A DNA stretch of 64,000 nt from Zanthoxylum bungeanum (GCA_019454045.1 SKCR01025341.1:372001-436000), one strand, 5' to 3'. Numbered from the stretch's first letter, positions 13,501 through 24,742 are shown. Notes: a model not told the origin generated them from the sequence alone. Translations and numbers: made by a program.

Positions 13501-14365
13501 AAGGTTGAATAAAAGAGAAAGATCAGGGGCTGAACTGTTAGTATCACATGATTGTTCCGGTGGTGGTCTCGGCTGGCTTCTTCTGAGGCTGTTGGTGGTC
13601 TCGGCTGACGGCGATGGTGGTGGCAGCAGTGTTAGGGTTAGGGTCTTTTTTGTTTTTTTTTTTTGTTTTTGATTCTTTTTTGTTTTGTTTTCTTGTTTTT
13701 GATTCTCTTATTTCTCTTATAATTTTTTTTTCCTTATCTATTTCTTCTTCTCTCAACAAACACTAATCATCACAGATCCAAAGAACTACTGCTCTGATAC
13801 CAATTGATAGGAACCTCCAAATCCCTCAACAATAGCACAACAAATCACACAAAAACACTGAAGAGAAATGATACTTTAATTCATGAAAATTAACTGAAAT
13901 AACAAAGATAGTTGAAGGTGAATAAATTCACCAACTCTTACACAACTTAGAGGTGTTGACAACCATCCTTCCCATCCCAATTCCCAATTTTTCAAAGTGA
14001 TAGCCTTCCAAAACAAAACAAAACACCCTAATTTATATCTAAACCGTAAATAACTAAAATGACCCATTTAACGTCAATTATTTTCATCCGATATTTGATT
14101 GTTTTACCTTCGCATGACTGCAACTATTTTACATGATTTTCAGGCTAATGAAATGCTGCATCATAAGGCAAATCTAAATGGGTATCTCGCCTACCACACT
14201 GGTCAAAGTCTTGAGAAGATCAATCAGGACACCGACCGTGATTATTTTATGAGTCCTAAAGAGGCCAAAGATTATGGGCTTATTGACGGTGTTATCATGA
14301 ATCCACTTAAAGCACTCCAGCCACTAGCAGCTGCCGCAGACGGTAATGACCAGTCTGGTGTGTGA
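4573..14365 (+). CDS. CLPP5: Plastid ATP-dependent Clp protease proteolytic subunit 5
   Basis: Nine exons join to 302 residues: 4573-4694, 4909-5019, 5112-5229, 5320-5412, 5650-5695, 5813-5885, 6717-6751, 6856-6944 and 14144-14365. The N-terminus ([13 protein letters not shown]) is Ser-rich and poor in acidic residues, as expected for a chloroplast transit peptide, and matches the start of known plant CLPP5. The ClpP serine-protease fold follows. The catalytic triad is intact: Ser188 (AASMGAF), His213 (IMIHQP) and Asp262 (TDRDYF). ClpP5 is one of the nuclear-encoded subunits of the stromal Clp core, which degrades unfolded proteins delivered by ClpC chaperones. Length fits the family (about 300). 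The last intron, 6945-14143, is inflated to about 7.2 kb by an LTR element containing a hAT transposon. The splice sites remain intact (cag before gtgtgc; cag before gctaat), so function is probably kept. Confidence 0.95.
7454..7825 (+). repeat. Imperfect tandem duplication in CLPP5 intron 8
   Basis: Two related units of about 165-195 bp (about 7454-7619 and 7629-7825) share agaagagatt...agggattt at one end and ttcagatgtaacttacattt...cgcatgactg at the other. A third, shortened copy of the end of the unit reappears at 14069-14120, beyond the inserted LTR element. Confidence 0.7.
7826..8152 (-). repeat. 3' LTR of the intron 8 retroelement
   Basis: 327 bp, TG at one end and CA (gggtcctaaca) at the other, followed directly by the purine tract. 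It matches 13805-14068 closely, with small indels such as a ggtttcccct insertion near 7992. Confidence 0.8.
8153..9262 (-). other. Internal region of the intron 8 retroelement, 3' part
   Basis: It contains minus-strand open stretches at 8182-8487 and 8910-9149. The second is Lys/Glu-rich and may form a coiled coil ([20 protein letters not shown]). Neither matches a retroelement domain I know. They may be gag-derived or chance frames, so I assign no function. Confidence 0.4.
9263..9270. repeat. Left 8-bp target site duplication of the hAT element
   Basis: attcaaac directly before the left terminus CAGTGTT; the identical octamer follows the right terminus at 13285-13292. Eight bases is the hAT-superfamily length. 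Confidence 0.95.
9523..11967 (-). pseudogene. hAT transposase (BED zinc finger, DUF659, hAT dimerisation), broken
   Basis: The reading starts at 11967 ([14 protein letters not shown]). The first about 300 residues hold a BED-type finger (CKLCSKNF...HI...C), an acidic linker and a DUF659-like block ([14 protein letters not shown]). The frame breaks after NKWG near 11070, and again near 11000 before a [14 protein letters not shown] block. It continues through 10408-10857 ([15 protein letters not shown]) and 10169-10426. The C-terminal dimerisation motif WWRTYG...AKRILSL is in one frame while its continuation [13 protein letters not shown] is in another, a third break near 10050. A short intron probably separates this from the acidic C-terminal tail at 9523-9873. 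Three frameshifts mean no active transposase from this copy. Confidence 0.85.
12990..13277. repeat. Hairpin-rich right subterminal region of the hAT element
   Basis: At least five inverted repeats lie in under 300 bp: gaccaaaacg/cgttttggtc (13044-13067); a 16-bp stem at 13090-13105/13113-13128; a 26-bp perfect palindrome at 13149-13174; a 14-bp stem at 13193-13206/13213-13226; and a 14-bp stem at 13246-13259/13264-13277 that overlaps the terminal repeat. A weaker one spans about 12990-13017. Subterminal repeats bind transposase in other hAT elements. Confidence 0.85.
13293..13790 (-). other. Internal region of the intron 8 retroelement, 5' part
   Basis: Low-complexity T-rich and pyrimidine-rich stretches with no domain I recognise. 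It includes a telomere-like gttagggttaggg at about 13630-13642, probably by chance. Confidence 0.4.
13791..13802 (-). other. Primer binding site (initiator tRNA-Met type) of the intron 8 retroelement
   Basis: The minus strand reads tggtatcagagc, the usual plant retroelement primer site, 2 nt inside the 5' LTR. Confidence 0.85.
13805..14068 (-). repeat. 5' LTR of the intron 8 retroelement, truncated
   Basis: It matches 7826-8152 from TGATAGGAACC to about aatgaccc, then lacks the last roughly 40-50 bp and any CA end. Intron sequence copied from the left flank follows immediately. Confidence 0.75.
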
Positions 14366-15656
14366 TCTTCCCTTGTGATCTTTGCAAGTAATGATACTGG
14401 TAATTTATAGAGTTAAATGAGAATAAATGTTATTGCCTTTTTGAGTTTATCTGAATGCTGAATGATGGCATGTCCAATCCAACACAGGGATTGAAGAAAA
14501 TTGAGTTTTCCCGTTGGTTTTAGCTGGAGATTAAAACTTTAGAAATAGATTCTCTCTTGTTTCTTATGCACACATCAGTTAGTAGTTGATTATCCTGCAC
14601 TCAAAAGTTTTTCATTTTTTACTTCACCCATTTCGTAAAGAGACCATTCAATATATAGTCAAAATAATACCCATTTATAACTTCATATAGTATTGCCGTC
14701 TCTTCTTTGGTTTTAGCTGAAGTCTAATATTGTGTATACACTTGTATTTTAAGATGATTGATCCCAATTAACTCAATATGGTTTAATCATTGATTAACTT
14801 TTGCCGCCTATCGATTGAGAAACGAAGAAAATTTGCTGCTTACTGACAATCCTTGTACCATTTTAAGCACTTGAAAGTTAAAATTCGGCCTACATTATGT
14901 GCTATTACTGGATATGACATCTGATAAATAATATGGGACCTTTTGGAAGATTCTCATCTCATGACATGCCAATAATCCCCCACATAAAAGGATTCTTGTT
15001 ATTTTGGCATATCGTACAGGATTCCGTAGTTTGCTAAACCACCTAAAAAAGCACAAGTCTGCAAAAAACTTTCACGTGTTATTTACAATATAGGGCAAAG
15101 ATGTGGAATTTTTTTTGGAAGTCCTTTTGTACCCATGCTTAGATTATATTAGCAAAACTCAACTCTCACATAATTTTACATGTAATGAGCAAAGAGAAGA
15201 ACTTCCCTTTAGCCAAATAAATTATTCAAAAGAGAAAATGAAATCGCACTGTATAGGTACAAAAAGGACTTGACTTTAAAGTTGATACAAACTTAAAATA
15301 TTCTAGTCCGATTCTCATCATATCAACGCAATAAGATCATAGTGCACTCGTGAAATCAGCAAAATGTGCGTGTCTGTGAGTTTGTGGGTTTTACTACTCA
15401 TCTACAGAAAGCATTTAAATCTCGATCTCCCAATAAGAAAGATTACATCTAACCATAACCATAAGCCCTAACCCCACCACTACAGAGGTAACTTCCTCAT
15501 TTTGTGAACCCATATAAAAAAAAAAAAAAAGAAAAGAAAAAAGAAACCCAAAAGATGCCAAGCAAAACTAGCAAAGTAGTGGGCATGTCAGAGTTATAAT
15601 ATATAAACAATTTAATTACATTTTTCTAAAGGCTGCAAACACTAAAAACACATGGA
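14366..15656. other. Intergenic spacer between CLPP5 and the WRKY gene
   Basis: About 1.3 kb between two convergent genes, holding both 3' UTRs. No coding or RNA gene is recognised. A purine/A-rich tract lies at about 15515-15545. Confidence 0.6.
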
Positions 15657-16710
15657 TCAAGAAGGGACAACAGGAATCCTTTCATGGATGAAGCTAGTGA
15701 AAACTGAAGATGTGGGCAGTTCTTCAAGCTCATCAAAAAAGTCATTTTCTTCTGATTTTGGTGTTGAAAATGTCATGAGATTTTGATAAGAGAGTGGCTC
15801 TTCATCCAATAGAAGATTCAGTGTTTCATGGGTTTTTTCTAGACTCCCTGTGAAAGGGTCTTCTTGGCTAATAATGATATATTGAGGACAGCTTATAGGT
15901 GATTGTAAGTAATGGAAATGATCTTCATTGGAATCTTCAACAGTTGTGGCCATTATGGATTCATTTTGTATCCCTTCTTCTTGTGGCTGTTCTTGTGTAA
16001 GAGGATAAGTGGGGAGGTCCTCAGACTCAATGGGTTGATGATTTTGGGGTTCTTTTGATTGTTTGGTCGGATTGATTGTGTTGAGATCAGGACATGGATG
16101 GTTATGGCTAGATGTGTATGTGATGATGAGCATTGAAGCATCTGTTCTGCATCTCTCTACTTGTTTCTTTGCTGTACAACCTTTTGATGTGCTGCACTTG
16201 TAGTAGCCCCTGCAATAAAAAAAAAAAAAAAAAAAAAAGGCTAAAATGTAAAAAATTGTAAATTCTTGATGTGGCACCAAAAGGGTAATGAAAATTTAAT
16301 TCAACCCCCAAAAATGTTATTGATTTGGAGAATAATCAAAAACATCAACTAAAGCTAGTGAAAGCTGAAATTTTTTTTTAAAAAAAAGAACACAAAAGTG
16401 AAACCTGGGATAGGGAGATCCTTTAATTGGCTTTTGTCCATACTTCCTCCAAGACCAAAAATCAGAAGGTGGCCCTTCATTCTTTAGTAGCTTCCCAGGA
16501 TTTTCTCCAATCTTCACTTTAACAACAGTCTTCTCAACCACCTTCCTATTAAATTTTTAAAAGAAAGAAGAAGAAAATTAGCTTTCAACATAAACTCAAG
16601 AAATTAAAGGGGAAATAACATTCACCAGACCAGCCCCACCTTCTTTTAGAAGCCTGAGTTTCTGGTTTGATCTCAGAAACCTCCTCTAGTGGAGAGAGAG
16701 AATCATCCAT
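15657..16710 (-). CDS. WRKY transcription factor, group IIe
   Basis: Three exons on the minus strand join to 254 residues: 16710-16640, 16545-16405 and 16209-15657. The single WRKY domain has WRKYGQK at residues 56-62 and a zinc finger Cys76-X5-Cys82-X23-His106-X-His108, the group II pattern. The sequence around it ([26 protein letters not shown]) is typical of group IIe (WRKY65/69-like). The second intron splits the Arg codon just after the core, the conserved R-type intron position. Downstream is an acidic, Ser/Pro/Gln-rich tail, a probable activation region. Such proteins bind TTGAC W-boxes in the nucleus. The Met at residue 1 is the first in-frame ATG found; the frame is open upstream to about 16791 without an ATG, so a further 5' exon is possible. 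I do not assign a family number. Confidence 0.9.
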
Positions 16711-17351
16711 AAATAACAATACTTTACTTGCTGCTGCTGCTCCTCCTTCTAAGATCTCACTCCATAAAAGGAAATGAAAGGAAATGATCAAAGATGAATT
16801 GAAAGAGTGTTATTGATTAAGAGAGAGAATAAGATAGAAAATGACCCCCACCCCCTAAAATAAAGAGACAACCATCAACTTGCTTTCTTTTTCTTTTTAT
16901 TTTTATTTTTTTCACACATTAAATACTATGAACAATCACAACTACTACACTTACTTATCACCACTATTCAGCTAGCAACTCCCCCCCCCCCACCACCATG
17001 CATTAAAATATTAATCCATCCCACACTTGCCAAATTATTAATGTGTGAAGATATTTCATCATAAACAATTGCTAAGTTTCTCGCGCCAGTAGTTGAGTGA
17101 CACCTCGACAAATTATATAATATTGATTTGTAGGCTAAACGATGATAAATAAATAAATAAATAATAGATAAAATTATTATTATTATGATATATATTTTTT
17201 TTATTAAAACAATTATAAAAATGAAGATAAACGATGACAAAAACATAATTTTATTTAATATTATTTTAATGATGATTTTATTCTCATTTAATCTCTTTAA
17301 TATTTTCATTTAATTTTGTTTGCCCACATTGTTACTTGCGAATATTAGGGT

Positions 17352-17460
17352 GGTAAAATGGGTTTGTGCTTAAAATTTGAAATTGATCTAAATTCTGGTA
17401 AAATGGGTTTGTGCTTAAATTCATTTGAAATTGATCTAAATTCATTTGAAATTGAACGGA
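17352..17460 (+). repeat. Two-copy 45-bp tandem repeat
   Basis: ggtaaaatgggtttgtgctt begins at 17352 and again at 17397. The unit also contains gaaattgatctaaatt, which occurs three times in slightly different spacing. Confidence 0.75.
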
Positions 17461-18068
17461 CTCGATTAATATTTGCCCACTCCTAATAGGGAATATGCCA
17501 ATTGGAAAAACTTTTGGCAAACCAAAATTTTTGAATGGAGACGGATTTAGGAAAGCTCCAAACAGAAAAAGATACAGTGTAATTGGATTTAATTGGAGTA
17601 GGTGGGGCTGAAAATGTCACGTTGGCAAATCCACTTGCTTAAATTACGGGATGATAATCTGGAGGGGAGGTGATTGATATTTCTGTATCTATCCCTAATA
17701 ATTTTTAGATGTTTTCTTCTCTTTTTTGTCCCCTCTTAATTATTTTAAAAATAAATAAATAAAAATTTAAATGGGCAATAGGGATGGATGAGTATTTTAT
17801 ATGATCCCTATTTTTCCCCAAATAAAAAATGAGTATTAAATTTTTTCCGTTTTCATTACCAACATTAATTATTTCAATTTTTTCATCCCTAATTGAGGAG
17901 CCCCCGTCATTTGGAAATTTCTATCATCCTGTAAATTACCGAAGATTATTGGTTTTTGTTTTTTAATAAAAAAAAGTATATGCCAAGTGAGGGAAATCTC
18001 GTGCACATTGTTTGTTTTTGTCTATATGCTAAATTGTTGGTCCAGGTGTCTTTTTAGCGTGGAGGTGG

Positions 18069-18145
18069 TATATCATGTGCCGGGTGTATATATTTTTTCT
18101 CTCACATGTGAGAGAGATGATATATACACCCCGGCACATGATATA
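18069..18145. repeat. 77-nt near-perfect hairpin
   Basis: The left arm 18069-18092 (tatatcatgtgccgggtg...) pairs with 18121-18145, differing by one extra C. The middle is another palindrome, ctctcacatgtgagag (18099-18114). No flanking target duplication was identified. Confidence 0.85.
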
Positions 18146-18479
18146 ATTTTCTATTTACGTAACCTTTTGTGGAGGGTGACGAGGACACCAACTGTTGGGC
18201 TGGGCCGGGTTAATTCTTTTGTTTAATAGATGCTATAGCTTGAGGCCCAGATAAGATAAGCCCAACTCTGTGCTATTTCCTTATTATTATTTTTTTGCCA
18301 CTTTCAAATTCTAATTTTTTTTTTTTTTAATTCAGGAAAAAACAGCAGTACAGAAATTTGATTTAGGATGATATTTAACTATATAGTCTTATTTTAAAAT
18401 GAAATGGTTTTTATTCCCTAAAAACACCAAAACTAGTACCGACTATTTTTATTTTTTATTTTTATAAAGTTGTTGGATC

Positions 18480-18885
18480 TAATTTGTATGTAGCTTAGTT
18501 TATGTACATGTACAATTATTTTTAAAATATTGAGCATATTAAATTTAGTTCAATGTATATTTTTTTTTTAATTATGATATTTGATTAAGATTAGTTCATG
18601 CACAATTATTTTTTTGAATCTTTAGCTTATTAATTTGAGTTTAAATTTAGTTCATGTACATGTATAATTGTTTTTAAAATCCTGAGCTTATTAAATTATA
18701 TTCATATTTATTTAGTTCAATGTATCTTTTTTTTTTTTATTAATTATAGTATTAGATTAAAATTAATTCTAAAAATTATTTTGTAATATTTAACTTGTTA
18801 AATTAGTTCATGTATATGTACAATTGTGTTTTAGAATTTAGAATTTGTTAAATTATATTCAAATTTAATACAATGTATCTTTTTT
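18480..18885. repeat. Degenerate tandem repeat of about 150-170 bp
   Basis: The phrase caatgtat followed by a T-run recurs at 18551, 18718 and 18871, and ttagttcatg(t/c)a plus acaattatttt recurs between. About 2.5 diverged units. Extremely AT-rich. Confidence 0.65.
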
Positions 18886-19643
18886 TTTTTTTTTTAAAAT
18901 TAAACGTATGTATTAATAATTAAAGATTTTTAATCAAGGGAGAATTCAAATTAGGAATGGATTAAGGAGGAGTTTTAGGAAAGTTGAAGATGAATGAGGA
19001 GTGTGTTTTGTGTAGGGCTTTGAAATTTAGAATATATAGGCGGAAGATAAAATTATATTTTTAGTCTTGTTAATGTTAAAATGAAGAAACGGGACATCTA
19101 ATTAACACAAAATTACAATTATTGCCAAGCATTATTTTAAAACACAAAATACATTTATTTTCTTTGTTTTGTTTTTTTTTTTAATTTCAATTTTAAAATT
19201 AAATATATTCCAAAATATAAAGTGTTTTATGAAAAAATTACATATTATTAATTTACAAATCATAAGATTCAAAACAAGTATCATCATCGATATGTTTTGA
19301 CCAATACAATAATTCAAAATGATCTTTACATTCATAAAAGATTAATGATTTCATATCAATCATTTTTCTTCATTCGAACTCCAAATCATAATATAAATAA
19401 GATTTTACATACCCATAACTTTTATCAACAAATCTTTTTAAAATTCGAACTTATGCAATGTCGAAATCAACCTCAAAATTATTACATCATACATAATACA
19501 CATCTCTGACCGTTATTCATTAGAACACATATAGTTTTCATAATCAGACATCTAATTTAAGATCCATAAAACCATAAGTAGTCATATCACATAGGCCTAT
19601 AATATCACATAGGCCAATAGAGTGAAAAATAAAATCTTCTATA

Positions 19644-21138
19644 TGTTGGATATTCTAAGGGTCCCAAGGATCATAAATCAAGCATGAACATGTGTGAATA
19701 CATTCGAGGAAGTCGAGGAATACTTACATCGATCGGTTGAGCGACGCAGAGGCAACAAAAATTTTTGTTTCTGCCTTGAACTGGTTCGGCAGTCCACTGT
19801 TTTCAGTTTTGATCACCAAGAATTTGAGCTCCAAGCTTCGTCGTGGTGATTCCCGGCTCATGAGTGGACTTCCCTATCACCTTCGCATTGATCCCGGAGT
19901 GTGCTAGCACTCTCGATTTTGCCACAAAATCACACTTGCTTCCCTTTCACTGCTCACGTTTTTCAGCAGAAAAACAGAATAAGAAATGCCCTATTGGGCG
20001 AGAGGATGAAGAGAAATTGGAGAGAGAGAGATGTGTAAATGTGTTGTGTATTTTTTTGGTAATTGATTTCCAAAACATATACCAAAAGTTATTACTTTAA
20101 AAGTCAAACAATTAAAGCTTTAATTGCCAACCACACACATCACCTAATCACATCAATCACAAGTTGTCAAGTCACATCACTCAAAGTGACAAGTGATTTG
20201 ACGCTTGATGCGACTAGCGATTTGACGCTTGATTTGATGTGCCGCACTCGAATTCGAAATGCGAATGCGCTCGCAAATAATCCCGGGCTCGGGTTCGCTA
20301 ATTCTAAATTAACGAATTTTCTGTTGCGTCGTAATTAAATGATTACGCATAGCGAATGCAATATTCACGTCGCTAACGAATTAATTCTAAATTAATTCGT
20401 TCGCCCGAATTAAAATCTAATTTTAATTCCGCGTCAAAATCCAATTTCGGTTAATATATCGAATATATTAATTTGTCGATTAATTCCAAATTAATCGTTA
20501 TCTCTCTTTAAATTGATATTTTATCCCAGATAAAATATCTCCGCAATTAATCCCAGATTAATTTTCTCTCTCATCTAATTAATCCCAGATTAATTAAAAG
20601 TGCGAGTCATACGTCATCGGTGAATCTTTGGGAAGCGACCCATGAGATCCCCAGATATGTTGGCAGTAAATTCGGTCGTCGGACTATCCGAACACGTAAG
20701 TACCTCGTACTACGTTTATACCGATTTACAAGACAAGGTTGGCCTCTAGCAAAGCGCCATGCCTACCCAATTCTCCGGAAATATCCTTACAGGAATAAAG
20801 GATCTATATCAGGCGTAGTATACGTAGTATTGCGTAATTTTGTCCAATATCAGATGATCACATGCGAGGCCTGGGGCTGGTACAGTGTCTGCCCCGTACG
20901 AAGCATATATCGGATTACGAGCAACTAGTCTCTTTAATATCGGATAATCATGACCAAGTCATATTATCCCGACGGTTGCAACCTTATTTAGAGAGCCAGT
21001 TCTGTATCCATGCGCGATCATCAACTCCATATGACTGGAGTGACACTTCCGTCTTGACATCACACCCAACACACTATGATTCTCGATATACCCAGAATTG
21101 GCGTACACAGAAACCGGTTAAAGCCCTGGACGACCTCA
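19644..21138 (-). repeat. 3' LTR of element A, truncated
   Basis: It matches the right LTR up to ctggacgacctca, then jumps straight into RNase H-region sequence (ctgcagcaataacc). About 500 bp of LTR and the polypurine tract are missing. Confidence 0.8.
20294..20596 (-). repeat. Palindrome array in the 3' LTR of A
   Basis: Consecutive palindromes with 3-nt centres, for example cgaattaatt/cta/aattaattcg and taattaatc/cca/gattaatta. This strand shows centres of the form C-N-A, equal to T-N-G on the element's sense strand. Confidence 0.85.
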
Positions 21139-21139
21139 G

Positions 21140-23300
21140 CTGCAGCAATAACCCAAATTTGTTGTTTATTCGGTAACAGTATCTTGCTTGGAAGATTTCC
21201 AGCTCACTGTACCGTTATTCAAACTGTATAGTACCGTTTGCGACTTTTAGTCGTTTATATCGGTTATGAAACTTGCTACAGTGATCCCAGTCACTTCAAG
21301 TTCTCCTTCTCCATAGATTTAAGACATCATCCTTAGTTCTCTAAGATACTAACAGATGTTCTTAACATCAATCCAGTGACTATCACTTGGATTGGCCTGA
21401 TTGTGAATCCATATGCTCAAAGCGTATGAGACACTAGGTCACGTACATTTTTCAATGTACGATTCCACTGAGAGTTTTTCTCGAAAGCCAAGCTTTCACC
21501 GATTATCATTTATTATGGGAATATCATTTCCAAGAAATGACATTTATTATCATTATTTATAGGACATCCACTGTCAGTGCGCTCCCACTAACCCTCTTAT
21601 ATACACAAGAATCATTTTCGTTTTGAATTAAATCAAAAACTATTATGATTACATCAAAACAACAATTCCAATAACCTATGCTTGCTTCAATCCAAACATG
21701 GATCGAATAACCTGCAAACCTTATTTGCTAGTTATGTTACGACAAAACCGACAGGATGTTGTAAACATCCTCCAAAAGGTTTCCTTTTCAGGAAAGCAAT
21801 TTTACTGTTAAGCTGACATATTTCATAAATGAAACATGCAGCTTTAGCAAGCATTATCCAAATGGATTAACCGTGGCAACAGGTAAAAGGTTGAATCGTA
21901 ATCAACACAATGTTGATAACGATACCTTTCCGCTAAAAACCTAGCTTTATACGTTGGTATGTTGCCATCCATGTATGTCGCTATCCATGTATGTCTTCCT
22001 TGAAGACTTATAAAGTACCAATAGGCACAATGCCTTGCGGTACATCAACTAGTATTCAAACTTGTTGATATACATGGAATCCATTTCGGATTTATGACAC
22101 GTTGTCATAATAGGGAGTCGATACCTTGTATCACTTCCTTATACGTAGTCAGTTGGTATTCTTCAATAAGATAGACATCTTTATGAGGTGAGATCAGAAA
22201 CCCATACCCAGGTTATTTTCTGACTCTCTCCGACATACGCGGTTCTTGTGTATTCAAAGATTAATGGTATAGTTTCATCCTTAATGAACTATTTGTGTTC
22301 CATTAAGAATCGATGCCTGGAATAGTATTACTCCAATTTTCATCGAGTTTTACTATCCTCCCACTTACCACTGCATATCGGTATTCCTCTTAGGAAAACC
22401 GCATGGTGAGCAATAATTAAATTGTTCTCTTGTGAGTTGTATAAGTACTATACATATGTATCCCTAAGATAACCTACATTTGGCACTTATCCAGTTTGGG
22501 TTTTAGTTTGGTATCATCCAAACATATGCCTGGCATACCCAAATTTAAAGGAATGAGAAACCCGGTTTCTTTCCCGTTCATATCTAATATGAAATCTGTC
22601 AAATAGATTTTATGGAACCTTATTCAAAATAAGTTCTGCATTGTTTAATGCTTATCCGTTGAAGGAAATGGTAGCTCAGAGCGACTCATGATTAACCTTA
22701 TCATGTCCAACAAAATTCGGTTACTCAGTTCGGACACACCGTCAAATTGACGTGTTCCGGGAGGAGTCCTCTTTGAAAGAATACTATACTCTTTCAAGTA
22801 TATTAGAAACTTATTGCTTAAGTATTTTCCATTACGGTCTAACCGTGACGGTACAATACTATAGCCGATCTGTTTGTCTATTTCGTGTCGAAACTGTAAA
22901 GTTTTCAATTTGTGTTCTTCAAAAGAAACACATAACCATAACGCGATGCCACATCCGTAAAGGTCACGAAATATTCATATCCACCTCTAGCCTAGCTAGA
23001 CATGGGCCCACTTGCTTCACTATGAACTAGGGCTAGCAGATCGGTGGCATTTACACTTTTACCAAGTAAATAGTGTTTTAGGCACTTTGCCCAATAAACT
23101 AGATTCGTAGACTTTATTTGATTGGAATCAAATTAGTCCGAGTACCCACTCTTCGAAAGTGTGGATATACGAGTCTTGTTTAATTGTGTCCCAGACAACA
23201 ATGCCACAAATTAGTTTCTTCTGATCAAATCAGTTTGAGCTATTTGTTTGTCATGTTATACGTTTGAGATTTATTTATATTCAAAATATAAATTCTGTTA
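21140..23300 (-). pseudogene. Copia pol remnants (integrase, reverse transcriptase, RNase H) of element A
   Basis: The order is inferred by alignment by eye with B and C, where the same blocks are readable. Open fragments are short and none keeps a complete domain. The integrase block corresponds to the sequence around 22930-23110. Confidence 0.65.
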
Positions 23301-23581
23301 TTCACATCTAATGTGTTTATCTCAATATCATCTTTATATAATGAAACACTTTAGTGTTCTAGAATATAAAGGTTCACCCGCAGCGGGTTAAACACTGATA
23401 TAGAGATAATGTATCTAGTCAAACTAGTTACATTATAATAGTATCCTAATTTAAGTACAAACCGGAAGGGTAGTTCCTAAATTAGGTATCTACGGTTAAA
23501 ACAACGACTTTCGTCCCGTTTCCAATTCGCAGATTAATCTCAATTGAAGTCAATATCCTGTTCAAAACAGATTCTGAATAT

Positions 23582-23583
<2 letters not shown>

Positions 23584-23635
<52 letters not shown>
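23584..23635. repeat. (TA)n microsatellite
   Basis: About 25 uninterrupted TA units inside element A, between the integrase and gag remnants. Confidence 0.98.
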
Positions 23636-23638
<3 letters not shown>

Positions 23639-24742
23639 ACTAAGTATTTAAAATCCAATTTCAATACTAGTAGTGAACATAATCTTGACAAACATATTTG
23701 AAGTCAGAGCCTTGCTCGTCTTCAATTCCTTCATGTATGCTTTGTCCAAACGGCAGTCACGCTTCCGCGATCCCGTTTGCCATATTTAGGCAGACATTTT
23801 GGGATATGTCATTTATCTTCCCAGAAGACTATAATGATTTTGCCTTTGGCCAAGCCTTGGCCTTCTAGAATATCGAAGTAAGGTGGGACTTGCGCTTCTT
23901 GCCTAATTGCAAACTTTGACTTTGTCTCCTTGAGAATAGTCATTAACTCTCCAAGAGTTTACTATTGCAATATTAGTACTTCTAAAATCTAAAATAGATC
24001 TTTGAAGATCCTTCAATTTCTTTATCATACTTTAAGGATCTAATCCTTAGTTCTGATTCAGAAATTAAAGAGTCTACTACGATAAGTATAATGGATTAAG
24101 CACTTAAGTTATCATCACATAAATCTTCCAAAGATTATGCTCGACTATTTGCTTAACTCCGGGCTTAGGCCTAATATATTATTTTATCAAATAAAATAAC
24201 TTATTATTTTTTCCAGGACCATCCTGAAATTATTCCCAATTTGAAAATCAAACCATTTAAACACATTTTCCCCAGGATTATGTTTTAAACGTCAATCTTT
24301 CTATTTATATCTTGATTCTAATAGTCCAACTATTTAATCAACGATTTGGTACTATTTATTATAATGATTATTATAGTCTAACTATACAATCAAATATAAT
24401 TTAAATCAATTAACCTCAATTATATTGATTACTATAGTCCAACTATAAAATCAACTATTAATTGAAATTAATTAATTCAAATATATTGATTACTATAATC
24501 CAATTATATAATCAACTATAATACAGTCCAACTGTTAATTAAAACAACAATTTAAATATTAGTCCAACTAACATTTAATTGACGAATGATATTTGAATGA
24601 GCGCGTATGGCGAGTAATTGAACGAATATTGCAAATTCAATTCTTGCCTCCCATTATTTTTCGGCGAGCCTCTAACCCTCTGTCGAGTACTCGGGAAACC
24701 GTGTTTCCTAGTGGGCTAGGATCCCGTTAAATATCACACAAA

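Larger units (their letters stand above)
7826..14068 (-). mobile_element. Short, probably non-autonomous LTR retroelement (LARD/TRIM-like) in CLPP5 intron 8
   Basis: Matching terminal repeats begin TGATAGGAACCTCC at 7826 and 13805. On the minus strand a primer binding site for initiator tRNA-Met (plus-strand gctctgatacca, 13791-13802) lies 2 nt from the right LTR. A purine-rich tract (plus strand tcactcccccatttgaac, about 8153-8170) abuts the left LTR. So the element reads right to left. Without the hAT guest it is about 2.2 kb with about 1.6 kb of internal DNA and no recognisable gag or pol, which is why I call it non-autonomous. The right (5') LTR is cut short. Confidence 0.8.
16711..19643. 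other. AT-rich intergenic region, including the WRKY promoter
   Basis: About 2.9 kb with no coding sequence recognised. It contains a C-run (about 16980-16990), simple AT repeats, and the three repeat structures listed separately. Possible promoter sequence for the WRKY gene lies at about 16711-17600. No W-box was spotted near the start codon. Confidence 0.55.

Noticed and set aside
13626..13645. Telomere-like gttagggttaggg
   Set aside because: Only about two units, inside a retroelement; a chance match.
20862..21176. 104-codon frame and similar frames in the LTRs (20620, 27658, 28012, 33089, 50915, 57012)
   Set aside because: They are the same LTR region read in chance-open frames; the frames differ between copies and carry no domain.
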